From assembly GCA_024645085.1 (NCBI GenBank), contig JAHEGN010000004.1, positions 28,748-92,747 of the forward strand: a stretch of DNA of 64,000 nucleotides, written 5' to 3'. Source of the stretch: Rhodobiaceae bacterium. Lineage in GTDB: Bacteria; Pseudomonadota; Alphaproteobacteria; RS24. Below, in pieces: positions 26,446-37,077 of the stretch (the first letter of the stretch is position 1; every line of letters starts with the position of its first letter). The position numbers and the translations under genes are program-made. The notes beneath the pieces are model-generated. The model was not told the origin of the DNA, did not search any database, and saw nothing but the letters and a program-made list of their open reading frames with translations.

Positions 26446-27573
26446 TTAAATCGGATCAATATCGCCCTGCGCCTGTTGTGCTTTGAAATCAGCGCGAAAA
26501 GCCTCAAACCGGTTTTCTTCAATCGCTAAACGCATGGCGGCCATCAGCTCCTGATAGAATGCCAAATTATGCCAGGTCAGCAACATGGCGCCGAGATATT
26601 CGCCGCAGCGATGCAAATGGTGCAAATAGGCGCGGCTATATTGATGACTGGCCGGACACTCACTATTGGCATCAAGCGGGCGTTTATCCGCCGCGTGGCG
26701 GGCGTTGCGAATATTGACTTTGCCGCGCCACGTATAGGCGGTGCCATGGCGGCCAGCCCGCGTTGGCATCACGCAATCAAACATATCAATGCCGCGCGCC
26801 ACTGCCTCCACCAAATCATCCGGCGTGCCGACCCCCATTAAATAACGCGGCCGGTCTTGTGGCAGAACTGGAGTCGTGTAATCGAGCACATTGAGCATCA
26901 TTTCTTGCCCCTCGCCGACGGCCAGCCCACCAACCGCATAGCCGTCAAAGCCAATCTCTTGCAGTGCTGCGGCGCTTTCATGGCGCAAATGCTCATAGGT
27001 TGAACCTTGAACAATGCCAAATAAGGCATCCCCCTCGCCCTTATCATAATCGGCAAATGCCTGTTTTGAGCGCGCCGCCCAGCGCATCGATAAGTGCATG
27101 GATTTTTCAGCCTGTTTTTCAGTTGCCGGAAATGGCGTGCATTCATCCAGCACCATGCGAATATTGGCCCCCAAAAGGGTTTGAATCTCAATACTGCGCT
27201 CTGGCGTCAGCATATATTTTTGGCCGTCTAAATGGCTTTGGAAGTTAACCCCGTCCTCGCTCATTTTCGCTAATTTTGACAGCGACATTACTTGAAAGCC
27301 GCCACTATCGGTCAAAATCGGCCCGTCCCACTGCATAAACTCTTGCAGACCACCGAGCGCCGCCACTTCCTCAGCCCCTGGCCGCAACATCAAATGATAA
27401 GTATTGCCCAAGACAATATCGGCCCCCAAATCGCGAACTTGCTGCGGATACATGGCCTTGACCGTCGCCGCTGTGCCGACCGGCATAAAGGCTGGCGTGC
27501 GAATGTCGCCGCGCGGCGTATTGATAAGCCCGCGACGCGCCATGCCGTCGGTATTGATTAACGTAAATTTCAT
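26446..27573 (-). CDS. tgt: tRNA-guanine transglycosylase Tgt, zinc site altered
   Basis: Exchanges guanine 34 for preQ1 in GUN-anticodon tRNAs, the first tRNA-level step of queuosine synthesis. The 375 residues carry the catalytic Asp motifs [11 protein letters not shown] (D89) and [10 protein letters not shown] (D266), the AVGGLAVGE loop, and the C-terminal YSRAYLHHL. The structural zinc site, normally CxCxxC plus His, reads S304-E-C306-P-A-S309 with H335, so two of three cysteines are serine (both AGT codons). All other motifs are intact. The ATG overlaps the queA stop as ATGA, so the two pathway genes are coupled. Confidence 0.95.
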   Translation of the reverse strand: MKFTLINTDGMARRGLINTPRGDIRTPAFMPVGTAATVKAMYPQQVRDLGADIVLGNTYHLMLRPGAEEVAALGGLQEFMQWDGPILTDSGGFQVMSLSKLAKMSEDGVNFQSHLDGQKYMLTPERSIEIQTLLGANIRMVLDECTPFPATEKQAEKSMHLSMRWAARSKQAFADYDKGEGDALFGIVQGSTYEHLRHESAAALQEIGFDGYAVGGLAVGEGQEMMLNVLDYTTPVLPQDRPRYLMGVGTPDDLVEAVARGIDMFDCVMPTRAGRHGTAYTWRGKVNIRNARHAADKRPLDANSECPASHQYSRAYLHHLHRCGEYLGAMLLTWHNLAFYQELMAAMRLAIEENRFEAFRADFKAQQAQGDIDPI

Positions 27574-28619
27574 AATGGCGCTCTTTCTAGCAAACACGCA
27601 TCGCCATAGGAATAGAACCGATAACCATTGGCAATTGCATGGGCATAGGCTTGTTGCATATTTTGCAGGCCGCTAAAGGCTGAAATCAGCATAAACAAGG
27701 TCGAGCGCGGCAAATGAAAATTGGTCAAAAGCATATCGGCGGCACGAAACTGATAGCCCGGCGTGATAAAAATATCGGTAAACGCTTCGAATGGAATGAT
27801 CTGGCCATTTGCTTGTGCCGCGCTTTCGATTAACCGCAAAGACGTCGTGCCGACGCAAATAATCCGGCCGCCTTCAGCCTTTACCTGATTGAGCGCCCGC
27901 GCCGTTTCTTCACTGACCTGCCCCCATTCACCGTGCATTTTATGGTCATTTGTATCATCAACCTTAACCGGCACAAAGGTGCCCGGGCCGACATGCAAGG
28001 TCACTTCGTGCAAGCTGACGCCCTTGGCTTTCAGTCGGTCTAATAATTCCGGCGTGAAATGCAGTCCTGCCGTTGGCGCGGCAACAGCGCCATCCTGGCG
28101 GGCAAACATGGTTTGATAATCTTCAGTATCACGCGCATCTGGGGCGCGTTTACTGGCGATGTAGGGCGGCAAAGGCATGCTGCCAAGGGCCGCTAATGTG
28201 GTTTCCATTGCGTCGGCCGCAATCCGAAAGCTTAATTGCGCCGTGCCCTCGTGGCGCATGGATATGTCTGCCGTCACGCCGTTAAAATCAATGATATCGC
28301 CATCTTTGACGCGTTTGGCAGGCTTTAGAAAACACCGCCAATCAACCGGCCCAAGCCGTTCGATAAGGGTGAACTCAATTTTAGCCCCCGGCGCTCCGTC
28401 ACGTAAGCGCGTGCCCAATAGACGTGCCGGAATAACCTTTGTGACATTCACCACAAGTGCGTCGCCCGCCTTTAGCTTATTGGGCAAATCGGCGACACGG
28501 GCGTCACTGAGCTGGCCCTGCGCCGCAACGTGTAACAGCCGCGCTTGATCACGCGGCTGCACAGGTCTTAAAGCGATAAGGCTTTCGGGCAGGTCAAAAT
28601 CAAATAGATCGACCTGCAT
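27570..28619 (-). CDS. queA: S-adenosylmethionine:tRNA ribosyltransferase-isomerase QueA
   Basis: Transfers and isomerises the ribosyl group of SAM onto preQ1-modified tRNA to give epoxyqueuosine. The 349 residues start with the family [14 protein letters not shown] motif and include [22 protein letters not shown] and GPGTFVPVK near the middle, and [11 protein letters not shown] late. It is normal in length. The gene is 5 bp after the peptidyl-prolyl isomerase and overlaps tgt by 4 bp, making a tRNA-queuosine pair in the gyrA-coaD block. Confidence 0.97.
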   Translation of the reverse strand: MQVDLFDFDLPESLIALRPVQPRDQARLLHVAAQGQLSDARVADLPNKLKAGDALVVNVTKVIPARLLGTRLRDGAPGAKIEFTLIERLGPVDWRCFLKPAKRVKDGDIIDFNGVTADISMRHEGTAQLSFRIAADAMETTLAALGSMPLPPYIASKRAPDARDTEDYQTMFARQDGAVAAPTAGLHFTPELLDRLKAKGVSLHEVTLHVGPGTFVPVKVDDTNDHKMHGEWGQVSEETARALNQVKAEGGRIICVGTTSLRLIESAAQANGQIIPFEAFTDIFITPGYQFRAADMLLTNFHLPRSTLFMLISAFSGLQNMQQAYAHAIANGYRFYSYGDACLLERAPL

Positions 28620-28624
28620 GTGGC

Positions 28625-29146
28625 TTAATCGGCCAAACGAAGTGAAATAATCGCATCTGGCGTAGCTGGTGGCTCGCCTTTGGCAATCGCATCAATATGT
28701 TCCATGCCCTCAACCACTTCACCAAATACGGTATATTGACCGTTTAGCCATGTCGCATCGTCGAAACAGATGAAAAACTGGCTATTGGCACTGTCTGGGT
28801 GCTGCGAGCGGGCCATGCCCAAAGTACCGCGCTTGAAAGGCGCATCGGAAAATTCAGCCCGCAAGTCAGGATATTCTGAGCCACCCATGCCGGTTCCGGT
28901 TGGGTCACCGGTTTGCGCCATAAACCCGTCAATCACACGGTGAAAGACGATACCATCGTAAAATTTTTCTTCGATTAGGGTCTTAATGCGTTCAACATGG
29001 CCTGGTGCCAAATCTTCGCGCAAATTAATTTTAACCGTTCCGGTTTTTAGTTCCATCAGCATGATCATCTCCTTGTCTGCTGCCCATGCTGACACTGAGG
29101 TGCTCATAACTGCGAACGCGGTCAAAACAATCATAATGTAACGCAT
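28625..29146 (-). CDS. Cyclophilin-type peptidyl-prolyl isomerase, exported
   Basis: A 173-residue cyclophilin. An N-terminal signal peptide (RYIMIVLTAFAVMSTSVSA, cleavage near AWA/AD) points to the periplasm. The catalytic core carries FHRVIDGFMAQTGDPTGTG and SANSQFFICFDD, with Arg and Phe of the active site present. It helps fold exported proteins by isomerising X-Pro bonds. The start at 29146 is chosen because GGAGA is 8 nt upstream; an ATG 12 bp earlier overlaps that site. It sits between coaD and queA as in other alphaproteobacteria. Confidence 0.93.
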   Translation of the reverse strand: MRYIMIVLTAFAVMSTSVSAWAADKEMIMLMELKTGTVKINLREDLAPGHVERIKTLIEEKFYDGIVFHRVIDGFMAQTGDPTGTGMGGSEYPDLRAEFSDAPFKRGTLGMARSQHPDSANSQFFICFDDATWLNGQYTVFGEVVEGMEHIDAIAKGEPPATPDAIISLRLAD

Positions 29147-29176
29147 GACATTCTCCATTTAAAATACTGTAATTGC

Positions 29177-29653
29177 TTAAATATTATCCAACACAACTCT
29201 CGGCACAAAGGGGCTAACATCGCCACCCATGGCATGAATTTGGCGGATTAACGTTGACGAAATAAAGCCGACATTAGCAGATGCAGCTAAGAATACGGTT
29301 TCAATTTCCGGCGCCATAGCGCGGTTCATCGAGGTCATTTGTGCCTCGTAATCAAAATCAGCAGCGGTCCGCAGGCCGCGAATGATAAGATTGGCGCCCT
29401 GTTGGCGCGCCACATCGACCAAAAGCCCTTCAAAACTGGTAACCGATAGCTCAGTCCCCATTGTTTTAGCAATCGGCCCCATTTCACTCTCAATCATCGC
29501 CATCCGCTGTTCGAGCGAAAACATGGGGGTTTTGGTGGCGCTAATACCAATACCAACAATCAACTTATTAACCACAGCCAAGCTACGTTTGATGATATCA
29601 ATATGGCCATTGGTAATTGGGTCAAAACTGCCAGGATAAAGACCTACACGCAT
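29177..29653 (-). CDS. coaD: Phosphopantetheine adenylyltransferase CoaD
   Basis: Catalyses the penultimate step of coenzyme A synthesis, adenylation of 4'-phosphopantetheine. The 158-residue protein has the nucleotidyltransferase motif GSFDPITNGHIDII (TxGH) at 8-21, IIRGLRTAADFDYE and the late SSTLIRQIH (ISSTxxR). The length is standard. It lies 5 bp after gyrA and 30 bp before the isomerase gene on the same strand. Confidence 0.97.
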   Translation of the reverse strand: MRVGLYPGSFDPITNGHIDIIKRSLAVVNKLIVGIGISATKTPMFSLEQRMAMIESEMGPIAKTMGTELSVTSFEGLLVDVARQQGANLIIRGLRTAADFDYEAQMTSMNRAMAPEIETVFLAASANVGFISSTLIRQIHAMGGDVSPFVPRVVLDNI

Positions 29654-29658
29654 GATGA

Positions 29659-32598
29659 CTATTCCTCGTCTGTCGCCGGTGGCTCATCAGAACCAGCACC
29701 CTCGGCACCCTCTGGCACCTCATCTGAGGCGTCATCATCGGATGTTTCACCCAAATGCGCAACCGATACGACTTTTGCATCTATTTCTGTTTTGAAAATC
29801 GTTACACCCTGTGTGTTTCTTCCGGCAATCCGTATGTCATCGACCGGACAGCGAATAAGCGTGCCGCCATCGGTGACCAACATTATCTGATCGCTCTCTT
29901 CGACCGGGAAAGCTGCCAATAAGCTGCCATTACGCTCAGTGACCGTCATCGCGATAATGCCCTTACCGCCACGTCCGGACACGCGATACTCATAGGCTGA
30001 TGAGCGTTTGCCGAAACCATTTTCGCTGACCGCCAGAATAAATTGTTCATTGGCCCCAAGCTCCGCATAGCGCTCTGGCGACAAGGCGGTTTCTTCGAGG
30101 TTTTCCTCGTCACTGGCCACATCAACAACATCTGTTTCAATATCGTCGTCCGTGGCCCGACGTATTATCGCTGCCTGTTTCAAATACGTATTGCGTTCGG
30201 CCGGTGTCGCCTCGCTATGGCGCAAAATAGCCATGGAAATAACACTGGCACCGGAATCGAGGCGAATACCGCGCACGCCGGTCGAATTACGACTACGGAA
30301 CACGCGGACATCAGAAACCGGGAAACGAATGGCCCGACCGCTTGAGCTGGTCAGCAATACATCATCATTGGTTGAACAGGTTTCCACCCCAATAATCCGC
30401 TCGCCCTCATCTGGTTTCATGGCAATTTTACCATTGCGGTTGATTTGCACGAAATCTGACAAATCATTGCGTCGCACATTGCCCAGGCTGGTGGCAAACA
30501 TGACGTGCAAATTACCCCATGTCGCTTCATCGGCGGGCAAGGCCATAATATCGGCAATGCCCTCACCCTCGGTTAGCGGCAAGAGATTAACCAAGGCCTT
30601 GCCGCGCGATTGCGGGCTGCCAACCGGCAGTTTCCAAACCTTCATTTTATAAACAATGCCGGTCGTCGAGAAAAACAATACCGGCTGATGAGTGTTGGCC
30701 ACAAAAATACGGCTAACGAAATCTTCGTCCTTAGTCGCCATGCCGGAACGGCCTTTGCCGCCACGGCGTTGGGCCCGATAGGTCGACAGCGGCACGCGCT
30801 TGATATAGCCGCCATGGCTAACGGTTACCACCATGTCTTCTTGTGGAATCAGCGATTCATCATCGACTTCACCATCATGTTCGACAAATTCGGACCGTCG
30901 TGGCGTGGCAAATTCATTGCGCACATAATCCAGTTCTTCGCCAATAATCTGCATCACCCGCTCACGCGAGCGCAGAATATCCAGATAATCAGCGATTTGG
31001 TCGCCTAATGTTTTCAGCTCATCGCCGATTTCGTCGCGGCCCATGGCCGTCAGACGTTGCAGACGCAATTCTAAAATCGCCCGTGCCTGCGCTTCGCTGA
31101 GCACGTAAGTGCCCTCTTCCGACACACGGTGCAACGGATCATCAATCAACGCCACCATATCCATCACATCGGTGGCTGGCCAATGGCGTTCCATTAATTG
31201 ACGGCGGGCTTCTTGCGGCGACGGCGCTTTGCGAATAAGCGCAATCACTTCATCAATATTGGCCACGGCAATGGCCAAACCAACCAAGACATGAGCGCGA
31301 TCGCGGGCTTTTGACAGTTCAAACTTTGACCGCCGCGTTACCACTTCCTCACGGAAAGCAATAAACGCGGTCAACATTTGACGCACGGTCATTAATTGCG
31401 GCTGACCCTGATTTAGCGCCAGCATATTGGCGCCAAAACTGGTCTGTAATTGCGAATAACGATAAAGCTGATTGAGCACCACCTCGGACACCGCATCGCG
31501 CTTGAGCTCAACAACCACGCGCATACCATCGCGGTCAGATTCATCACGCAAATCGCTAATGCCATCAATCGTCTTTTCGCGCACCAAATCAGCAATTTTT
31601 TCAATCATTGATGATTTATTCACCTGATAGGGAATTTCGGTGATGATAATGGCTTCGCGGTCTTTCTTGATTTGCTCAACACTGGCGCGCCCGCGCATAA
31701 TTACCGAGCCGCGCCCTGTGGTAACCGCCGAACGTGAGCCGGTGCGGCCTAAAATCAAACCGCCAGTTGGGAAGTCAGGCCCCGGAACATAGTCCAGCAT
31801 TTCCTCATCACTCATCGCCGGATTTTCCATCAACGCCTTACAGCCGTCGACCAATTCGCCGAGATTATGCGGCGGCACATTGGTTGCCATGCCGACGGCA
31901 ATACCGCTGGCGCCATTGACCAAAAGGTTTGGCAGCCGCGCCGGTAAAACCGTTGGCTCGCGCTCTGAATTATCGTAATTGTCCTGAAAATCGACAGTGT
32001 TTTTATCAATATCAGCGAGAATGGAATGCGCCGGCTTGGCCATACGCACTTCGGTATAACGCATCGCTGCTGGCGGGTCACCGTCAACAGAACCAAAATT
32101 GCCCTGGCCGTCGAGCAAAGGCAGGCGCATCGAGAAATCCTGCGCCATACGCACCAAAGCGTCATAAATTGATTGGTCGCCATGCGGGTGATACTTACCG
32201 ATCACGTCACCAACAACACGGGCTGATTTGCGATATGGCTTATTGAAATCATAACCGTTTTCATTCATTGAGAACAAAATCCGACGATGCACAGGTTTCA
32301 AGCCATCGCGCACATCGGGCAAGGCCCGCGAGACAATCACACTCATCGCGTAATCCAAATAGGATGTCCGCATTTCGTCTTCGATGCTTATTGGCTGAAC
32401 GTCAAAACCACCATGCGGCGGCCCACCCGCTGGCGGTACGGAACCGCCATCACCGCCATCTGACCCACCTGCATCACCAGCCGAAACCTCTGTTTCATGG
32501 CCGCCTTCTTCAGACGCATTTTGCTCTTCAGCCTCGGCTGAGGCCTCGTCGATTATTGCATCTTCTGTATCAGAAGGATTTTCAGGTGTTTGCGTCAA
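29659..32598 (-). CDS. gyrA: DNA gyrase subunit A, with acidic N- and C-terminal tails
   Basis: Breakage-reunion subunit of gyrase, 979 residues. The catalytic tyrosine is Y181 in AAMRYTEVR, and the [12 protein letters not shown] segment is 136-147. The normal N-terminus corresponds to about residue 68, so roughly 65 residues of acidic, Gly-rich tail precede it ([15 protein letters not shown] and on). The C-terminal wheel includes an acidic insertion ([20 protein letters not shown]) known in alphaproteobacteria, and the protein ends in a second acidic tail. The GyrA-box-like QRRGGKGR is present. The start is a TTG with GAGGA upstream; no ATG occurs before residue 76. Gln142 stands at the E. 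coli Ser83 position. Confidence 0.96.
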   Translation of the reverse strand: MTQTPENPSDTEDAIIDEASAEAEEQNASEEGGHETEVSAGDAGGSDGGDGGSVPPAGGPPHGGFDVQPISIEDEMRTSYLDYAMSVIVSRALPDVRDGLKPVHRRILFSMNENGYDFNKPYRKSARVVGDVIGKYHPHGDQSIYDALVRMAQDFSMRLPLLDGQGNFGSVDGDPPAAMRYTEVRMAKPAHSILADIDKNTVDFQDNYDNSEREPTVLPARLPNLLVNGASGIAVGMATNVPPHNLGELVDGCKALMENPAMSDEEMLDYVPGPDFPTGGLILGRTGSRSAVTTGRGSVIMRGRASVEQIKKDREAIIITEIPYQVNKSSMIEKIADLVREKTIDGISDLRDESDRDGMRVVVELKRDAVSEVVLNQLYRYSQLQTSFGANMLALNQGQPQLMTVRQMLTAFIAFREEVVTRRSKFELSKARDRAHVLVGLAIAVANIDEVIALIRKAPSPQEARRQLMERHWPATDVMDMVALIDDPLHRVSEEGTYVLSEAQARAILELRLQRLTAMGRDEIGDELKTLGDQIADYLDILRSRERVMQIIGEELDYVRNEFATPRRSEFVEHDGEVDDESLIPQEDMVVTVSHGGYIKRVPLSTYRAQRRGGKGRSGMATKDEDFVSRIFVANTHQPVLFFSTTGIVYKMKVWKLPVGSPQSRGKALVNLLPLTEGEGIADIMALPADEATWGNLHVMFATSLGNVRRNDLSDFVQINRNGKIAMKPDEGERIIGVETCSTNDDVLLTSSSGRAIRFPVSDVRVFRSRNSTGVRGIRLDSGASVISMAILRHSEATPAERNTYLKQAAIIRRATDDDIETDVVDVASDEENLEETALSPERYAELGANEQFILAVSENGFGKRSSAYEYRVSGRGGKGIIAMTVTERNGSLLAAFPVEESDQIMLVTDGGTLIRCPVDDIRIAGRNTQGVTIFKTEIDAKVVSVAHLGETSDDDASDEVPEGAEGAGSDEPPATDEE

Positions 32599-32740
32599 AA
32601 GTCAGTTTTCCTCGCGCATTTCAAATAGCCGCAATGGCTCTAATTCATGATTAAATCATAGCATTTACGGGCCGCGACGAACAGTCAAAAGCAGCTCTTT
32701 TTATGGCCTGTAAGCCATTGTTTTTATGAGGCTTTTATTC

Positions 32741-33211
32741 CTAAAATGGAATGTCGTCATCATTCAGTTTGTCGCCACCGCCAGCAATCGCTTGGGCTGG
32801 CGAATCATTGCCCATTGACCCGTAGTCGCCGCCGCTTGACGAAAAGCCTTCGCCGCCGCTTCGGGTGTCGAGCATGGTCAAAACACCGCCGAAATTTTGC
32901 AAGACAACTTCGGTTGAATAGCGGTCTGCGCCCTTATCATCTTGCCATTTACGCGTTTGTAGTTGGCCTTCAATATAGACCTTTGAACCTTTTTTGAGAT
33001 ATTGCTCGGCAATCCGGCACAGCCCCTCTGAGAACAAAACAACGCGATGCCATTCGGTTTTTTCGCGCTTTTCGCCGGAGTTTTTATCGCGCCATGACTC
33101 ACTGGTAGCGACACTTAGATTAACCACCGGACGGCCATCCTTTGTGCTCTTCACATCTGGGTCGGCGCCCAAATTTCCTACCAAAATTACTTTGTTCACG
33201 CTTCCAGCCAT
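32741..33211 (-). CDS. ssb: Single-stranded DNA-binding protein Ssb
   Basis: Protects ssDNA in replication, repair and recombination. The 156-residue protein has the N-terminal OB fold ([33 protein letters not shown]), a Gly/Ser-rich linker and the acidic protein-interaction tip DDDIPF. AAGGAG lies before the ATG. It is divergent from uvrA across 194 bp, the usual alphaproteobacterial pairing, and upstream of gyrA by 142 bp. I see no GTTC-N7-GTTC LexA box between ssb and uvrA. Confidence 0.97.
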   Translation of the reverse strand: MAGSVNKVILVGNLGADPDVKSTKDGRPVVNLSVATSESWRDKNSGEKREKTEWHRVVLFSEGLCRIAEQYLKKGSKVYIEGQLQTRKWQDDKGADRYSTEVVLQNFGGVLTMLDTRSGGEGFSSSGGDYGSMGNDSPAQAIAGGGDKLNDDDIPF

Positions 33212-33405
33212 GATTCGTCTCCTTGTTATTGTGTCAGCCTATCCGACCCAGCCAATTTAACCTATCCCCCGCAGAGGCTTATTCTCGCTTAGCTGTGGAT
33301 TACTCTACCGCAGGTGCCGTGGCAGTGCTAAAACCACACGACAAGGCTAGTAATTATTCCGCTAAGCCCTAAATTTTATGTCAGTAGACAATTTCAGGAT
33401 GTGTA

Positions 33406-36318
33406 ATGGCCGCCAAAAAACCCCTCAAAACACCGCAAGCCAAGAAAATCAGAATCATTGGCGCCCGCGAACATAACTTGAAAAACGTCTCACTGGATCT
33501 GCCGCGTGATGAGTTGATTGTCATCACCGGCTTATCTGGATCGGGCAAGAGCTCGCTGGCCTTTGATACAATCTATGCCGAGGGCCAACGCCGTTATGTC
33601 GAAAGCCTATCGGCCTATGCGCGTCAGTTTCTTGAGATGATGCAAAAGCCTGACGTTGACCAAATCGACGGGCTTTCCCCAGCCATTTCAATCGAACAAA
33701 AGACAACCTCGCGCAACCCGCGCTCGACGGTCGGTACCGTTACAGAAATTTATGACTATTTGCGCCTTCTTTTTGCTCGCGTTGGGGTTCCCTATTCGCC
33801 GGCCACTGGTCTGCCAATTGAAAGCCAAACCATTTCGCAAATGGTCGACCGCATCATGGCCCTGCCAGAAGGCACGCGGCTTTACCTCTTGGCGCCAATT
33901 GTACGTGGCCGTAAGGGGGAATATCGCAAAGATTTTGCCGAACTGCAGCGACGTGGTTTTCAGCGGGTCAAAGTCGATGGCGCGTTTTACGAAATTACCG
34001 ACGTGCCCGCTCTCGATAAAAAGCTGAAACACGATATTGATGTAGTGGTTGACCGCTTGGTGGTGAAAGCCGATTTAGGCAATCGCGTAGCCGATAGTAT
34101 GGAGGTCGCCATTGGTCTTACGGATGGAATAGCAGTAGCTGAAATGGCCGATGCCGGTAAAAAGGATGAAGCCCCTGAGCGGATTATTTTTTCCTCGCGT
34201 TTTGCCTGTCCAGTGTCCGGCTTCACCATTGACGAAATAGAACCGCGACTATTTTCCTTTAACAATCCATTTGGCGCGTGCCCGTCATGTGATGGGCTTG
34301 GCACGCAATTTTTTATCGACCCGATTGCCATTGTCCCCGATGGTGGTTTGACCCTGTATAAAGGTGCAGTCGCCCCATGGGCCAAGACCACTTCCCCCTA
34401 TTACACGCAGACTTTGGAATCGATTGCCAAACATTATGGTTTCAAAATGAGCAGTAAATGGAATGATTTGCCGAGCCAAGCGCAGCAAGTGATTTTGCAT
34501 GGCTCGGGCGATGAGGTGATTGTTTTCACCTATGACGATGGAATGCGCAGCTATCAAACCAAAAAACCGTTTGAAGGCGTCATACCCAATCTAGAGCGTC
34601 GATATCGCGAAACTGATAGCAGCTGGGCGCGCGAAGAAATAGAAAAATTTCAATCCGTAACCGATTGCGACGTCTGCGACGGCTATCGCTTGAAACCCGA
34701 AGCCTTGGCGGTGAAAATTGCCGATAAACACGCCGGTGAAGTGGCCCGCATGTCTATTCGGGCGGCCGATGCATGGTTTCAAAACCTCGATAAGCAATTA
34801 AGCGCCAAACAGCGCAAAATCGCTGAACGCGTGCTCAAGGAAATACGCGAACGCCTGCGCTTCCTCAATGATGTAGGGCTTGATTATCTCACTTTATCGC
34901 GCAATTCCGGCACTTTATCGGGTGGCGAAAGTCAGCGCATTCGGCTGGCTTCACAAATTGGTTCTGGCCTGACAGGTGTCCTTTATGTTTTGGATGAACC
35001 CTCCATTGGTCTTCATCAACGCGACAATAGCCGCTTGCTTGAAACGCTTGTTCGTTTGCGCGACCTTGGCAACACAGTGATTGTCGTCGAGCACGATGAG
35101 GAAGCTATTATGACGGCTGACCATGTCGTCGACATTGGCCCCGGGGCCGGTATTCATGGCGGTGAAGTTATTGCTCAAGGCACGCCGGACGATATTGTTA
35201 AATGTAAGAAAAGCCTCACCGGCCAATATTTGTCAGGGGCGCTTGAAGTTGCCATTCCCAAAAAGCGTCGCGCCAATAGCAAAAAACGCTCCATCATTGT
35301 AAAAGGTGCTCGCGGTAATAATTTGAAAAATATCAGCGCTGAAATTCCACTTGGCACATTCACTTGTGTCACCGGCGTATCGGGCGGTGGCAAATCAACC
35401 CTATTGATTGACACATTGTATAAATCTCTGGCCCGCAAGCTGAACAATGCGCGCGCCACGCCAGCCGAACACGACACCATTGACGGACTGCAACATCTCG
35501 ACAAAGTCATTGATATCGATCAGTCACCAATTGGCCGCACACCGCGCTCCAACCCAGCCACTTATACGGGCGCTTTTACACCTATTCGCGAATGGTTTGC
35601 TGGCCTACCAGAAGCCAAAACGCGCGGTTATAAGCCCGGCCGCTTCTCCTTTAACGTTAAAGGCGGCCGCTGCGAAGCCTGCCAAGGCGATGGAGTGATC
35701 AAGATTGAAATGCACTTTCTGCCAGATGTTTATGTCGAATGCGATAGCTGCCTTGGCAAACGCTATAATCGCGAAACACTTGAAGTGCGCTTCCGCGATA
35801 AAAGCATTGCCGATGTCTTGGATATGACGGTCGATGAAGCGGCTGATTTCTTTAAGGCGGTGCCGATGGTGCGCGATAAAATGGTAACACTGCAGCGCGT
35901 CGGTCTGGGTTATATTAAAGTCGGACAGCAAGCCACCACACTATCAGGCGGTGAGGCGCAGCGGGTGAAGTTGGCCAAAGAATTGTCCAAACGCGCCACT
36001 GGCCGCACGCTATATATTCTCGACGAGCCAACCACCGGCCTGCATTTCCACGATGTCGCCAAATTACTCGACGTGCTGCATGAACTTGTCGACACCGGCA
36101 ATACAGTGGCAGTGATTGAGCATAATTTGGAAGTGATTAAAACCGCTGATTGGATAATTGACATTGGCCCGACCGGCGGTGATGGCGGCGGTGAAATTGT
36201 TGCGACCGGAACACCAGAAGACGTGGCCAAAGTAAAAGCTAGCTTCACTGGACAATATCTGAGCAAATTGCTAAAGCCAAAGCGTAAGGCATCAGCGAAC
36301 ATTAAAAAAGCCAGCTAG
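33406..36318 (+). CDS. uvrA: Excinuclease ABC subunit UvrA
   Basis: DNA damage sensor of nucleotide excision repair, 970 residues with two ABC ATPase halves. Walker A motifs are [13 protein letters not shown] (near 43) and [13 protein letters not shown] (near 660); signatures LSGGESQRI and LSGGEAQRV with DEPSIGLH and DEPTTGLH follow. The C-terminal zinc module is intact ([15 protein letters not shown]). The N-terminal one reads FACPVSGF then CPSCDGLG, so its second cysteine is Ser, a feature I recall from other alphaproteobacterial UvrA. It faces away from ssb and precedes the methyltransferase gene by 55 bp. Confidence 0.97.
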   Translation: MAAKKPLKTPQAKKIRIIGAREHNLKNVSLDLPRDELIVITGLSGSGKSSLAFDTIYAEGQRRYVESLSAYARQFLEMMQKPDVDQIDGLSPAISIEQKTTSRNPRSTVGTVTEIYDYLRLLFARVGVPYSPATGLPIESQTISQMVDRIMALPEGTRLYLLAPIVRGRKGEYRKDFAELQRRGFQRVKVDGAFYEITDVPALDKKLKHDIDVVVDRLVVKADLGNRVADSMEVAIGLTDGIAVAEMADAGKKDEAPERIIFSSRFACPVSGFTIDEIEPRLFSFNNPFGACPSCDGLGTQFFIDPIAIVPDGGLTLYKGAVAPWAKTTSPYYTQTLESIAKHYGFKMSSKWNDLPSQAQQVILHGSGDEVIVFTYDDGMRSYQTKKPFEGVIPNLERRYRETDSSWAREEIEKFQSVTDCDVCDGYRLKPEALAVKIADKHAGEVARMSIRAADAWFQNLDKQLSAKQRKIAERVLKEIRERLRFLNDVGLDYLTLSRNSGTLSGGESQRIRLASQIGSGLTGVLYVLDEPSIGLHQRDNSRLLETLVRLRDLGNTVIVVEHDEEAIMTADHVVDIGPGAGIHGGEVIAQGTPDDIVKCKKSLTGQYLSGALEVAIPKKRRANSKKRSIIVKGARGNNLKNISAEIPLGTFTCVTGVSGGGKSTLLIDTLYKSLARKLNNARATPAEHDTIDGLQHLDKVIDIDQSPIGRTPRSNPATYTGAFTPIREWFAGLPEAKTRGYKPGRFSFNVKGGRCEACQGDGVIKIEMHFLPDVYVECDSCLGKRYNRETLEVRFRDKSIADVLDMTVDEAADFFKAVPMVRDKMVTLQRVGLGYIKVGQQATTLSGGEAQRVKLAKELSKRATGRTLYILDEPTTGLHFHDVAKLLDVLHELVDTGNTVAVIEHNLEVIKTADWIIDIGPTGGDGGGEIVATGTPEDVAKVKASFTGQYLSKLLKPKRKASANIKKAS

Positions 36319-36373
36319 TCCTGCCATTCCGTTCCGCGTAAACCGATCTGTAATAATAATAAAAGAGCAGAAA

Positions 36374-37027
36374 ATGAATGTTAAAACGCCGTTAGCGACG
36401 GAGGATATTCGTCGCGCCTATCGCAAATGGGCTCATCACTATGACTATACGTTCGCCTTAATCAGCCGACGCTATTTGAGGAAAGTTATTTCACAGTTCA
36501 ATCAAGACACTTTTGGTCGGGTGTTGGATGTCGGTATTGGCACCGGCCTATCGCTGAATTATTTGGCTGCCTCTATGTCGATAACCGGCATTGATTTATC
36601 GGCAGACATGTTGGCGAAAGCCGAAAAAAAGCGGCGCAAACGTGGCCTCACGAATATCAAGGAGCTGCGCGTCATGGACGCCTCGCAACTTGAATTTGAG
36701 GATAATTATTTCGACGGTGTTTTAGCAACCTATGTGCTCAGTGTGGTCGATGATCCGGCGCGGGTGATGCAGGAAATGTGCCGCGTGTGCAAACCCGGCG
36801 GCACGGTTTACGTGTTCAATCACTTCAAAAGCCAGAAAGACAAACAGCCGCTTTTGGCCATGTTAGAAAAAACCATCGCCCCAAGCTCTAAACTGGTCGG
36901 GTTTCATGCCGACTTCTCGCATGAACTATTGCAAGCCGAAGACACGCATATGCAACTTGTTGAACAGCGCGATTATGGCCCCTTGGGCCTGTTCACACTG
37001 CTGAAGTTTAAAAAACCAACGACTTAA
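36374..37027 (+). CDS. SAM-dependent methyltransferase, PmtA-like
   Basis: A 217-residue class I methyltransferase. SAM motif I is VLDVGIGTGLSL (50-61), followed by GIDLSADMLAKA, MDASQLEFEDNYFDGV and RVCKPGGTVYVFNHF. The AYRKWAHHYDYTF start and the NHF(K) motif resemble the Rhodobacter-type phosphatidylethanolamine N-methyltransferase PmtA, which makes phosphatidylcholine in three steps. Other methyltransferases such as UbiE share the core, so lipid specificity is a probable, not certain, call. It is between uvrA and trmFO, transcribed with them. Confidence 0.85.
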   Translation: MNVKTPLATEDIRRAYRKWAHHYDYTFALISRRYLRKVISQFNQDTFGRVLDVGIGTGLSLNYLAASMSITGIDLSADMLAKAEKKRRKRGLTNIKELRVMDASQLEFEDNYFDGVLATYVLSVVDDPARVMQEMCRVCKPGGTVYVFNHFKSQKDKQPLLAMLEKTIAPSSKLVGFHADFSHELLQAEDTHMQLVEQRDYGPLGLFTLLKFKKPTT

Positions 37028-37077
37028 ACGACCGGTTTTGATTTATTTTTTAGCGCAAAGCGTGTATCAGTCTGGCT

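Noticed and set aside
28620..29176. preQ1 riboswitch ahead of queA/tgt
   Set aside because: queA follows the isomerase gene by 5 bp and no H-type pseudoknot-like leader is visible.
33212..33405. Possible SOS (LexA) box between ssb and uvrA
   Set aside because: I searched for GTTC-N7-GTTC and its reverse and saw none.
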